The notes below the pieces were generated by a model. It saw nothing but the letters and a program-made list of their open reading frames with translations. It was not told the origin of the DNA and did not search any database. A stretch of DNA of 64,000 nt from G963662985 sp963662985 (GTDB taxonomy: Bacteria; Chloroflexota; Anaerolineae; Anaerolineales; UBA11579), in the NCBI GenBank assembly GCA_963662985.1, contig OY760067.1:248001-312000 (forward strand), given 5' to 3'. This document shows positions 9,431 through 17,839 of the stretch, in pieces; position 1 is the first letter of the stretch; every line of letters starts with the position of its first letter. Made by a program: the position numbers and the translations under genes.

Positions 9431-11854
9431 ATGATGGAATGGTTTGAAACGAATATTTCAGAAATCATTAGCTTTTTTTCAGGGGTGATTGTAACTGTTT
9501 TTGCTTTTGTGGTGGGGCCTAGTATTTTGGAAAAAATCCAATCTCGTAGTGAAAAAGCAGAAATGACTGAAAAGGATGTTGTTTCAACCGAAGACAGCTA
9601 TCGTCATGGATTGGTTGAGGTTTTGCAAAAGGAACATTTGAGTGGACAATTCTTTGCTTTAGATGAAATTGCGGTAAAACCGATGTTTGTTTTGCCTGAT
9701 AGTAAGTTGTTCCCGACATTAAAAGAGGATTTGAACGAACAAACTGTTTCAAAGCGTTGGATTCCGTTTATTCCTACGGCAATTAATGGGATTTCGATGA
9801 TCTCTGATCAGTTGATCGGTTTTGAAGGGATCTTGCGAGAAAAACAACGATTGTTGGTGCATGGTGAAGCAGGAGTGGGGAAAAGTTTTGCTTTGGCATG
9901 GTTGGCGCTGGAATTGACAAAAGAGAATGATGCTTTTGGACGATTGACAGGCAAAGTTCCGTTTTATTTTCAAGCGGGTGCGGTGATTGATTATTTAGAT
10001 GGGCTGAACGATGCAGAAGAAGACAAGGTTCCTCCTTTCTATTTGAATGCAGATTCTACGACTTATCGGCGATTTTTCCGCCAATGCGTAGACACCAATC
10101 GAGCTATCTTTTTTGTTGATAGTGTCGATGAGTTAAATTATGAAGATCAAAGACGTGTGTTTAACTGGCTTGAGACTAATGAGTTTATTGGGAAACATGC
10201 CCCCCTGCTGGTGAGTACGGGTAATAGTAAGTTGCCAGATGTGGAAAAACTTGGAATGTTCCCTGTGGCTTTAGCTAAATTGGATGAGAATCGAGCACGA
10301 GCATTTTTGACACAATGGAGTGGATTGTGGCAAAAGTTTGTGGCAGATGAATCTTTTGGTGAGGCTATGTTGGACTTGGTGCAAAATGAATGGCTAGTTG
10401 ATGGTTTGAATGTGATTAAACCATTGGATTTGACGTTGCGTACGATGGCAATCTATTTAAATGATATTGTCAGTCCGTATACCACTGATATTTTGAAAGC
10501 ATTTGTGTATCGTGAGTTTGAGGGAAACCCCATGGCTGTGCGAATTTTGAGTGCGATGGCGGTGCGGTTGCATGCTAAACATCAGTTATGGTTTAAACAA
10601 AGTGAATTTGAAGAAGTTTATCAAGGATTGGTTAAGACCGCTTCCGAAGATAGTGCCAGTATTCATGTTCCAAGAGTAAAGGCGTTTTTGGAGAGTGGCT
10701 TGTTTGTGAGTGCTAAGAATGCACGGACTGAAAGTTATCGGTTTATTCATCAAGAATTTTTGGCATTTTTGATCTCTGAGAGTGAAGAAATTACAGACGT
10801 GATTGCTGGTTTGCCAGCAGATTGGTCTCAATGGGAAATTCCTTTAGAAGTATTGCGTGTTTCTATGCAACATTCATCTGCAAAAGATGCAATCTCTAAG
10901 ATATTGTCTGCAAGTAAGTCATATTCGCAAAAAGAGTTATTGGATGTGTTTAGTTTACTACCCAATATTAAACCTTCATCTATGTTGTTTGGGGCTTTGT
11001 TGAAAAATATTCAGAATTCTTTGCGAAGTTTGAGTTTATCAAAAATCCATAAGTATAAATTATTAGATGCATTGGTGCCTGTGGGGCGCAAGTATACGAA
11101 AAATGTTTTTTATCCGATGATGAAATCGGCTGATGCGTTCCAACAACGATTGGCAATTTTGGGATGTGGGTTTAATAAAGATAAAAAAGCAGCAAAAGCG
11201 ATTCATAGCGTGGGGATGCAAAACCATGGTGTGAATTATGATGCGGCTAGCTTGGCATTGAGCTTAATTAGTTCTGTGGAATCGATTGATTTGTTGGCCA
11301 AATATTTGTTGACTGAGAATTTCCGATTACAAAAAACAGCAGCAGAAGCATTGGGGTTAAATGCCTCCCAAGGACATGCAATTTTGAAAGAAGGTTTGGG
11401 ATTGGAAACCTTGTCTGTTCGAAGGGCATGCTGCTATGGATTGGCACATATCCATGAGGATTGGAGCATTGAGACTTTGAAGAATTTGGAAATCAATGAT
11501 CTGGAATGGATCGTGCAATCTGCTGCCTCGTCTACATTGGAATTTTTGGCTAAGCCAAAGTTTGTGTTTGGTTCTTATGAATTGATGCATAATATCCCGT
11601 GGTTGATTGAATTTGCGAGCCAATATGAAGTGGGCGTTTCTGCGGGTGAATCTTCGAATAAGATGATGTTTGATGCGGTGGTGAAAGGCAAAGAGAATTT
11701 TGCGAAGGCTGCACTGCAATATTATTTCTATCACCCAAGTGATTTTACTCCTTATGCAGATAAATTGGTTACTTTGATCGAAAAAAGCAACCATGATGAA
11801 TTTTTGCAAGCAAGGTTTTACGATCTGTTGTGGCAAAATGAAACGGTTCTCTAA
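9431..11854 (+). CDS. Membrane-anchored NACHT/STAND-like NTPase with HEAT-like repeats
   Basis: A protein of 807 residues. A single hydrophobic helix (about 12-30) is followed by a linker and an NTPase domain. Walker A is GEAGVGKS (145-152) and Walker B is AIFFVDSVDEL (225-235), whose DSVDE form is typical of NACHT-type STAND ATPases. The usual TSR-like sensor after Walker B reads STGN instead. Residues of about 480-700 form repeated helical pairs resembling HEAT repeats (for example LQKTAAEALGL, VRRACCYGLAHI). STAND proteins act as ligand-triggered switches in signalling or defence, but no effector domain is evident here. It starts 21 bases after the peptidase gene with GGAG at 9420-9423 and is probably co-transcribed. 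Confidence 0.75.
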   Translation: MMEWFETNISEIISFFSGVIVTVFAFVVGPSILEKIQSRSEKAEMTEKDVVSTEDSYRHGLVEVLQKEHLSGQFFALDEIAVKPMFVLPDSKLFPTLKEDLNEQTVSKRWIPFIPTAINGISMISDQLIGFEGILREKQRLLVHGEAGVGKSFALAWLALELTKENDAFGRLTGKVPFYFQAGAVIDYLDGLNDAEEDKVPPFYLNADSTTYRRFFRQCVDTNRAIFFVDSVDELNYEDQRRVFNWLETNEFIGKHAPLLVSTGNSKLPDVEKLGMFPVALAKLDENRARAFLTQWSGLWQKFVADESFGEAMLDLVQNEWLVDGLNVIKPLDLTLRTMAIYLNDIVSPYTTDILKAFVYREFEGNPMAVRILSAMAVRLHAKHQLWFKQSEFEEVYQGLVKTASEDSASIHVPRVKAFLESGLFVSAKNARTESYRFIHQEFLAFLISESEEITDVIAGLPADWSQWEIPLEVLRVSMQHSSAKDAISKILSASKSYSQKELLDVFSLLPNIKPSSMLFGALLKNIQNSLRSLSLSKIHKYKLLDALVPVGRKYTKNVFYPMMKSADAFQQRLAILGCGFNKDKKAAKAIHSVGMQNHGVNYDAASLALSLISSVESIDLLAKYLLTENFRLQKTAAEALGLNASQGHAILKEGLGLETLSVRRACCYGLAHIHEDWSIETLKNLEINDLEWIVQSAASSTLEFLAKPKFVFGSYELMHNIPWLIEFASQYEVGVSAGESSNKMMFDAVVKGKENFAKAALQYYFYHPSDFTPYADKLVTLIEKSNHDEFLQARFYDLLWQNETVL

Positions 11855-11926
11855 GACTGATGTAGTTTTGATATAACCATGATACAATTTGGTTTGGTTT
11901 TTTAATTCAATTATTGAGGTTTAGAG

Positions 11927-12700
11927 ATGTTCAAGAATATTATTTTTGATATGGATGGTGTTTTGTGGCGTGGTCCGGAAGAGATTGGGGATCTTTCAGA
12001 GTCATTTAAGATCATTGAAGAGAACAACGTAAAATTTGCTTTAGCAACTAATAATTCAACAAAACGTTTAAATAAATATGTTGAAAAATTGGCAGGATTT
12101 GATGTGCACATTAAAGAAGAACAAGTTTTTACTTCTGGCACTGCTTCTGCTTATTATTTGAAAAAAATTTATCCTGCAGGTACAAGGGCTTATGTAATTG
12201 GTGAATCTGGATTAAAGTCTTTTATCCGTGATGCAGGGTTTGAATTGGTTGAAGAAGATGCTGAAATTGTTTTGGTTGGCTTAGATCGTGAGATCAATTA
12301 TGATAAGTTAGCAAAAGCCGGACAATTTATTTTATATAATAATGCTGTTTTTTACGGTACGAATGCTGACCCCTCTTTTCCGAGTGCGAATGGCTTGGTG
12401 CCGGGTGCTGGGGCGATGTTAAGCCCGATCACAACTACTACGGGTGTGGAACCAATCTGTTTTGGAAAGCCTAGCCCTACGATGTATGAGCAGGCTTTGG
12501 AATATTTGGGGGCTTTACCTGAGGAAACATTAATGGTCGGTGATCGAGTGGATACGGATGCAACTGGAGCACAAGGATTGGGAATTAAGACAGCAGTGGT
12601 TTTGTCTGGTGTGGCTACACGGGAAGATGTGGAAGCGCACACGCCTAAGGTTGATTATGTGGCAGAAGATCTGGATGATCTTTTGAGGCAACTTTTTTAA
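11927..12700 (+). CDS. HAD-IIA family phosphatase (NagD/PGP-like)
   Basis: A protein of 257 residues of the HAD superfamily, subfamily IIA. Motif I is FDMDGVLWRG (catalytic Asp residues near position 7), motif II is LATNNSTK, and the C-terminal motif is MVGDRVDTDATGAQGLGIKT. The C2 cap lies between motifs II and III, as in NagD and phosphoglycolate phosphatases. These enzymes remove phosphate from small metabolites such as nucleotides or 2-phosphoglycolate; the substrate cannot be assigned. A GAGG site lies nine bases upstream of the ATG. rlmN follows after 11 bases, so the two are co-transcribed. Confidence 0.9.
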   Translation: MFKNIIFDMDGVLWRGPEEIGDLSESFKIIEENNVKFALATNNSTKRLNKYVEKLAGFDVHIKEEQVFTSGTASAYYLKKIYPAGTRAYVIGESGLKSFIRDAGFELVEEDAEIVLVGLDREINYDKLAKAGQFILYNNAVFYGTNADPSFPSANGLVPGAGAMLSPITTTTGVEPICFGKPSPTMYEQALEYLGALPEETLMVGDRVDTDATGAQGLGIKTAVVLSGVATREDVEAHTPKVDYVAEDLDDLLRQLF

Positions 12701-12711
12701 CGAAAGATTTG

Positions 12712-13737
12712 ATGATGACAAGTGTTTTGGATCTAAATTTTGAAGGTTTGCAAAAGTGGGTTGCTGAAAATAAACAGCCTTCTTTTCGTGCTACACAAAT
12801 TTGGCAAGGGTTTTATAAGAATTTTTATCAATCCCCTGCTGATTTCAGCACGCTTCCAAAAAAATTGATCGAAGCAATTGAAGAAACAATGCCTGTGTAT
12901 CCTGTACGTTTGGCTACGATGATCTCTTCAAAAGATGGATATACGAAGAAGGCGCTTTTTGAGTTAAAAGACGGGAAAAAGATCGAGACTGTCTTGATGC
13001 AGTATGATGAACGAAACACGATTTGTGTGTCTACACAAGTGGGATGTGCTTTGGACTGCAGTTTTTGCGCAACTGGGGCGATGGGATTTTCTCGTCATTT
13101 GAGTGTGGGTGAAATTGTTAGCCAAGTTCTTTATTTTGCTCATGAGCTGGCAAAAGATGAGCAGCACGTGACTAATTTGGTTTTTATGGGAATGGGTGAG
13201 CCGTTCTTGAATTACGAAACAACTATGGATGCGATCCGGATTTTGAATGATGAAAAAGGCTTTGGTTTGGGGGCACGCCGGATGACGGTTTCTACGGCAG
13301 GAGTTGTGCCGGGAATTGAACGGTTCGCTGATGAGGACCTGCAAATTAATTTGGCAATCTCACTGCATAGTGTGGATGATGTGCAACGCTCTAAAATGAT
13401 GCCGATTAATCGAAAATATTCTATTGCAGAGGTAATCACTGCTGTGAAGGAATATATTGACAAAACTAATCGACGCGTAACATTTGAATGGGCGTTGATC
13501 GATGGTGTTAATGACACGGAACAAGTGGCTGAAGAATTAGCTGATCTGTTGAAAGGTATGCTTTGTCATGTGAATTTGATTCGCTTGAACGATACTCCTG
13601 GTTATGCTGGGAAAGGTTCAGACAATGCAATGGCTTTTAAACAAACTTTGACAGATCATCATATCCCTTGTTCTGTGCGATTACGGCGTGGGATCGACAT
13701 TGCTGCTGGCTGTGGTCAGTTAGCTTCGAGGAATTAA
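12712..13737 (+). CDS. rlmN: 23S rRNA/tRNA adenine-C2 methyltransferase RlmN
   Basis: A protein of 341 residues of the radical SAM methyltransferases that methylate A2503 of 23S rRNA and A37 of some tRNAs. The cluster motif CALDCSFCATG (CxxxCxxC) is present, with the GMGEPFLNY and RRMTVSTAG segments and the C-terminal RLRRGIDIAAGCGQL carrying the methyl-accepting cysteine. Length is normal. Two consecutive ATGs (12712 and 12715) follow an in-frame TTG at 12709; the first ATG is preferred, though the ribosome site (GAAAG) is weak. A strong terminator lies about 45 bases downstream. Confidence 0.95.
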   Translation: MMTSVLDLNFEGLQKWVAENKQPSFRATQIWQGFYKNFYQSPADFSTLPKKLIEAIEETMPVYPVRLATMISSKDGYTKKALFELKDGKKIETVLMQYDERNTICVSTQVGCALDCSFCATGAMGFSRHLSVGEIVSQVLYFAHELAKDEQHVTNLVFMGMGEPFLNYETTMDAIRILNDEKGFGLGARRMTVSTAGVVPGIERFADEDLQINLAISLHSVDDVQRSKMMPINRKYSIAEVITAVKEYIDKTNRRVTFEWALIDGVNDTEQVAEELADLLKGMLCHVNLIRLNDTPGYAGKGSDNAMAFKQTLTDHHIPCSVRLRRGIDIAAGCGQLASRN

Positions 13738-13780
13738 ACCTATTAAGAAACGCGATTAAAAAATAAACTATTGTTAAGTT

Positions 13781-13813
13781 AAAATAGAGTGGCGTTTCCA
13801 CTCTATTTTTTTC
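13781..13813 (+). terminator. Terminator hairpin between rlmN and mgtE
   Basis: Twelve-base arms (13781-13792 and 13798-13809, AAAATAGAGTGG and its complement) enclose a CGTTT loop, followed by a T run. It would terminate the HAD-rlmN transcript. The hairpin ends only about 17 bases before the mgtE start codon and almost touches its ribosome binding site. Confidence 0.8.
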
Positions 13814-13829
13814 TTTACCGGAGGAACCC

Positions 13830-15188
13830 ATGATGAGAAGAGAACAATTTTGGGAAATCACTGCTGAAAAAATCCAAGAAGCTTTTGAAAACGAAAAGTT
13901 TTCTCAAGCACTTGCTATTTATAAATCTTTGCGAGCTGGTGAACGAGTCTCTGTTTTCCAACTTTTAGATGATGACACACAAGAACTTTTGGTGCGCCAT
14001 TTTGATGTTGAAACGGTGGCAGATCTGTTTGACCGTTTGGAAGATAGCGAAACTTTGGAGGCGGCTGAAGGGCTGTCGATTGAACGTTTGGCTGACATTT
14101 TGGACGAAATGGAGCCTGATGAAGCGGCTGACCTTTTGGGAGACATGCATCCATTCCAAGCTCATTTAGCATTGGATGAGATGGAAGGCTCTGAAGAGAT
14201 TTTGCCTTTGCTCCTCTACGATGACCAGACGGCTGGTGGTCGTATGACGACCAATTTCTTTTCTGTGTATGAGACACATACAGCAGAAGAAGTGATCAAT
14301 GAACTACGGGCAAAAGGTCCTGATATTGAATTTACATATTATGTGTTTGTGAAAGATATTGTGGATCATTTGATTGGGGTGATTGGTTTGCGTCAACTTT
14401 TGGTGGCACCGCCTAACAAAAAAATCCACGACATTATGGATACGGATGTGGTGTTTGTGCAAGCTGATACAGACCAAGAAGTTGTGGCACAGGTGATGAT
14501 TCGACATGAGCTCTCAGCATTGCCGGTGGTGGATTATGATAAAACTTTGTTGGGGATGATCACTTACGATGATATCTTGGACGTGGTGCAAGAAGAAGCT
14601 ACGGAAGATATTTATCGTTTGGCATCGGTTTCTGACAGTGAATTGAACCCTGAAAGTAAGGTTCGAGAACATTTGAAAGGCCGTTTGCCTTGGTTGTTTG
14701 TTAATTCTGGGACGGCGTTGATCGCTTCGTGGGTGGTGAGCAATTTTGAGGCAGTGATTGCACAGGTGGCAATTTTGGCGGCGTTGCAATCTATTGTGGC
14801 TGGTTTGGGGGGGAATGCTTCGAGCCAGTCAATCGCGCTAATCGTGCGTTCTTTGGCGTTGGGTAAGGTGAATTTGAAGGATGCTTTCCCCATCATTATG
14901 AAAGAGGTTTTGATTGGCGTGATCCAAGGTTTGGCAATTGGGACGATTGCTGGGGTTGGTATCTATATTTGGCGAGGAAATTTCTATTTGGGATTGGTGT
15001 TGGGATTGGCGATTGTGGGGAACTTGATTGTGGCTGCATTTGTGGGCACATTAATTCCGCTGTTCTTGAAGGCAATTAAGATGGATCCGGCGTTGGCCTC
15101 CCCTGTTTTGGTGACAGCGGTGACAGACAGTGTGGGTTTTTTGATCTTTTTGAGCTTAGCTTCCCTATTTTTAGCACAAATCAGTTGA
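13830..15188 (+). CDS. mgtE: Magnesium transporter MgtE
   Basis: A protein of 452 residues, the normal MgtE size. The order is an N-terminal superhelical MgtE_N domain (about 20-130, for example LADILDEMEPDEAADLLGDM), two CBS domains (about 135-260), and five membrane helices from about residue 285. The channel signature GLGGNASSQS is present in the membrane part. MgtE is a magnesium-gated channel whose cytosolic domain closes the pore when magnesium is plentiful. GGAGG at 13820-13824 supports the ATG at 13830; a second ATG follows at 13833. The leader is too short for a classic M-box riboswitch. Confidence 0.95.
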   Translation: MMRREQFWEITAEKIQEAFENEKFSQALAIYKSLRAGERVSVFQLLDDDTQELLVRHFDVETVADLFDRLEDSETLEAAEGLSIERLADILDEMEPDEAADLLGDMHPFQAHLALDEMEGSEEILPLLLYDDQTAGGRMTTNFFSVYETHTAEEVINELRAKGPDIEFTYYVFVKDIVDHLIGVIGLRQLLVAPPNKKIHDIMDTDVVFVQADTDQEVVAQVMIRHELSALPVVDYDKTLLGMITYDDILDVVQEEATEDIYRLASVSDSELNPESKVREHLKGRLPWLFVNSGTALIASWVVSNFEAVIAQVAILAALQSIVAGLGGNASSQSIALIVRSLALGKVNLKDAFPIIMKEVLIGVIQGLAIGTIAGVGIYIWRGNFYLGLVLGLAIVGNLIVAAFVGTLIPLFLKAIKMDPALASPVLVTAVTDSVGFLIFLSLASLFLAQIS

Positions 15189-15248
15189 GGAATATTATTC
15201 CTTAACTATGCAATTTGGATACAATATGTAGATAACAGAAGGAGATTT

Positions 15249-15953
15249 ATGGAAGTTCAGATCGGTGTGGCAAAAATCAATAAATATGCTGTTTCAGAAA
15301 GTGGTGACACGCTGGAAGTGGTGGAACGCCCGAATGGCGGTTTATCTGTAGTTTTGGCAGATGGACAACGGTCTGGAAAAAACGCTAAACGAATCTCTAC
15401 GATGGTTGTGCGTAAAGTGATTTCACTTTTGGCAGAAGGTGTGCGAGATGGCGCTGCAGCACGGGCTGCTTCTGATTATTTGTTTTCTTCACGTGATGGG
15501 AAAGTGCAGTCTACTTTGAATATTTTGTCAATTGATATGATTTCACGTTCTTTGGTAATATCGCGTAATAATGAAGCACCTATCTATTTATATGATAATA
15601 ACGAATTGCGCGTGATGGATGAAGAATCTGAATCAATTGGGGCGAAACGAAATATTCGCCCGATTATCGATGAAGTGCCGTTGGAGAAAGATTTGACTGT
15701 GGTGGTTTTCTCGGATGGGTTGAGCCATGCGGGGACTTATTATGAGCAGAAAATCAATGTGTATGAAGAAGTAAGCGGGGCTATTCAGAAGAATATGCTG
15801 GCACAAGATATGGCAAATTGTTTGATGGAACGCGCTTTGTTTTTTGAACATGATAAACCACGGGATGATATTAGTATTGTGGTGCTGCGGGTGATCCAAA
15901 ATGGACCTAGCAGCGGGGTACGGCGGATGAGTGTTCATTTGCCGATGATTTGA
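15249..15953 (+). CDS. SpoIIE-type PP2C serine phosphatase
   Basis: A protein of 234 residues made of a stand-alone PP2C/SpoIIE phosphatase domain. Metal-binding acidic positions are visible in LADGQRSGKNAKR, VVVFSDGLSHAG and KPRDDISIVVLR. Such enzymes dephosphorylate serine or threonine residues, often on anti-sigma factor antagonists. No sensor domain, anti-sigma kinase or antagonist gene is adjacent, so the partner is unknown. GGAG stands eight bases before the ATG. The stop overlaps the start of the following P-loop gene, so the two are translationally coupled. The gene lies 60 bases after mgtE. Confidence 0.82.
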   Translation: MEVQIGVAKINKYAVSESGDTLEVVERPNGGLSVVLADGQRSGKNAKRISTMVVRKVISLLAEGVRDGAAARAASDYLFSSRDGKVQSTLNILSIDMISRSLVISRNNEAPIYLYDNNELRVMDEESESIGAKRNIRPIIDEVPLEKDLTVVVFSDGLSHAGTYYEQKINVYEEVSGAIQKNMLAQDMANCLMERALFFEHDKPRDDISIVVLRVIQNGPSSGVRRMSVHLPMI

Positions 15954-16321
15954 GAAAGAGGAACTCCATTAGTATCACGATCGCAATTGTAGGCCCGTGT
16001 AAATCCGGAAAGACTTCTCAGAGCAAAGCTTTACAGGCGATGGGGTATGCTGCGCGGAATGTGGCGCAGGAGCATTCTTTTGTGCCGACTTTGTGGCAAC
16101 GAAAAGGGATGCCGGACTTGTTAGTTTTCTTAGAAGTGAGTTATGATAATACCTTAAAAAGAAGCACATTGCGGTGGATTGAGAGTGATTATGAACGTCA
16201 ATTGGAACGTTTGAAACATGCTCGAGAAAACGCTGATTTGATTATTGATACTAATATTTTGTCACAAGACGAAGTGTTAAAAGTAATTTTGGATGCGATC
16301 CAAAAACTTGAAAAATCGTAA
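15950..16321 (+). CDS. Small P-loop NTPase, nucleotide-kinase-like
   Basis: A protein of about 123 residues with a Walker A motif GPCKSGKT near residue 15. The tail DYERQLERLKHARENADLIIDTN resembles the lid and core end of small nucleoside or adenylate-type kinases, where RL-hAr-nADlvIDT is common. The substrate is unknown and it may be regulatory rather than metabolic. The only long-frame start is a TTG at 15950 overlapping the phosphatase TGA, without a good ribosome site. An in-frame ATT at 15968 has AAGAGG six bases upstream and could be an alternative start. Coupling to the phosphatase suggests a shared signalling role, which is inference. Confidence 0.65.
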   Translation: MRKRNSISITIAIVGPCKSGKTSQSKALQAMGYAARNVAQEHSFVPTLWQRKGMPDLLVFLEVSYDNTLKRSTLRWIESDYERQLERLKHARENADLIIDTNILSQDEVLKVILDAIQKLEKS

Positions 16322-16342
16322 GAAGGAAAGGAAAGAGAAATT

Positions 16343-17764
16343 ATGAAAAAATCATTGTTTGCATTATTCTTATTATTTGCTCTTTTGGTGTCAAGTTGTG
16401 GTGGTGGAAGTCCTAAAGCTACTCCAACCGCAGAAGGAACCCCAAAGAAAAATATGTCTACTATCATGGCTGAGGAGATGAACGCCGCTTTGACATCAGT
16501 GCCAGTGGAAGTGGATGTGAGTGATGCTGGACGCCCTTATATTAGCGGTGAAATCCATGAGTATGAGAGTGAACATTTTATGTTCCATTATGCTGTGACG
16601 ACATTACATTCTGTGCCATTGGAAGATGAGAATGAAAATGGCGTGCCGGATTATATTGAAGATGCTGCTGATATCTATGAACATATGTATGCAACTGTGC
16701 ATGAAGCTTATGGCTTCCCTGTGCCTCCAGGAGATGGTGATGCGGGTGGCAATAGTAAGATGGATGTTTATTTCCGACATTTGTTGAATGCAGGTGTGTT
16801 GGGGATGAAGGTTTCTTCTACGGTTGTGTTTGATAATCCCAATAGTGAACAAGAAGAATTTTATGCTTCTTCTTCTTTCATGGAAGTTGAAAATGATCTT
16901 GATGGTGATTATGTGACTGAAGAAGGTATGATCCATTTGGCAACGATTATTTATCATGAATATATGCATGCAATCCAAGCTGGGATGACAACCATGGCTC
17001 CAGGATGGTTGTTGGAATCTAATGCTACTTGGTTTGAATATGTGACACATGAAGAATATTACAACCGCGAATTGTTCCGACGTTCTCCATTTGCAGCACC
17101 GGATGCCTGTTTTGTGGAAGAAGGCGATGATTATGGTGAACCTTCTTATGCAAATCAATATGGTCAATTTTTGTTCTTCTTGGCACAAACTGAAAAATAC
17201 GGCAACGAGTTTATGTCTGATCTGTGGAAGAATATGGTGACGGTGAATGACTCACAAAAAGCTTTTGAAGCGATTGATATGACCTTGGAACAATATGGCA
17301 ATACTACTTTTAAGGATGCTTTTAATTTGTTCTATATCCAAAAATTAATCCATGATTTTGATTATGGTGATGAATTCAGCGATGTTTTGATTGAAGGTGT
17401 GATCAATGGGGCTGGGACTTATACGGCAGCTGATGGAGTGAGCAATGGCGGTGCTGATTATTTGGCAGTGACCTCCCCTGACATTTTGGAAGTTACTTTG
17501 AATTCAGATCTGTTGGGTGCTACCTTTGTGGGAATCAAGAGTGATAAGACTTATGAAGCCTTTGATTTGGTAGACGGCAAAGGTGTAATCAACCCTGGTG
17601 ATTATGATTATGCATATTTGATAATCAAGAATACTGATTTTGTGAATGCTGAGGGTATGTGTAAAGTGGCAGATTATAGCATTGATGTGACGAGCACGAG
17701 CGGCGATGTGCAAGGTGCCGATTGGTCTGGTACGGCTGAGTATTTTACTCCTCCTGCATACTAA
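16343..17764 (+). CDS. Lipoprotein zinc metallopeptidase (HExxH)
   Basis: A protein of 473 residues with a lipoprotein signal peptide: charged MKK, a hydrophobic core and the lipobox LVSSC, with Cys20 as the acylated residue. A short Thr/Pro-rich linker follows. The zinc motif HEYMH is at 205-209, and Glu225 in LLESNATWFE is a probable third ligand in gluzincin style. An acidic DENENGVPDYIEDAAD segment earlier looks like a calcium-binding loop. It should act on the outer face of the membrane on unknown proteins. It follows the P-loop gene by 21 bases with a purine-rich AAGGAAAGG site, and a terminator closes the unit. Confidence 0.8.
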   Translation: MKKSLFALFLLFALLVSSCGGGSPKATPTAEGTPKKNMSTIMAEEMNAALTSVPVEVDVSDAGRPYISGEIHEYESEHFMFHYAVTTLHSVPLEDENENGVPDYIEDAADIYEHMYATVHEAYGFPVPPGDGDAGGNSKMDVYFRHLLNAGVLGMKVSSTVVFDNPNSEQEEFYASSSFMEVENDLDGDYVTEEGMIHLATIIYHEYMHAIQAGMTTMAPGWLLESNATWFEYVTHEEYYNRELFRRSPFAAPDACFVEEGDDYGEPSYANQYGQFLFFLAQTEKYGNEFMSDLWKNMVTVNDSQKAFEAIDMTLEQYGNTTFKDAFNLFYIQKLIHDFDYGDEFSDVLIEGVINGAGTYTAADGVSNGGADYLAVTSPDILEVTLNSDLLGATFVGIKSDKTYEAFDLVDGKGVINPGDYDYAYLIIKNTDFVNAEGMCKVADYSIDVTSTSGDVQGADWSGTAEYFTPPAY

Positions 17765-17786
17765 GCTTCACTTTGATGTATAAAAT

Positions 17787-17818
17787 AAAGAAGGCCTTGA
17801 ATCAAGACCTTCTTTTTA
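17787..17818 (+). terminator. Terminator after the lipoprotein peptidase gene
   Basis: Thirteen-base arms (17788-17800 and 17802-17814, with one mismatch) are followed by T5. The A run on the left side also makes it usable for the convergent SDR gene, whose stop is at 17840. Confidence 0.75.
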
Positions 17819-17839
17819 TTTATGTGTTATTTGAGAATT

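Noticed and set aside
13738..13829. M-box magnesium riboswitch before mgtE
   Set aside because: The gap is only 92 bases and is mostly a simple terminator hairpin; the large multi-helix M-box cannot fit.
16604..17188. Minus-strand open frame of 194 codons in the lipoprotein gene
   Set aside because: It is the antisense of the HEYMH metallopeptidase; His- and Ile-rich composition is typical of an antisense frame.
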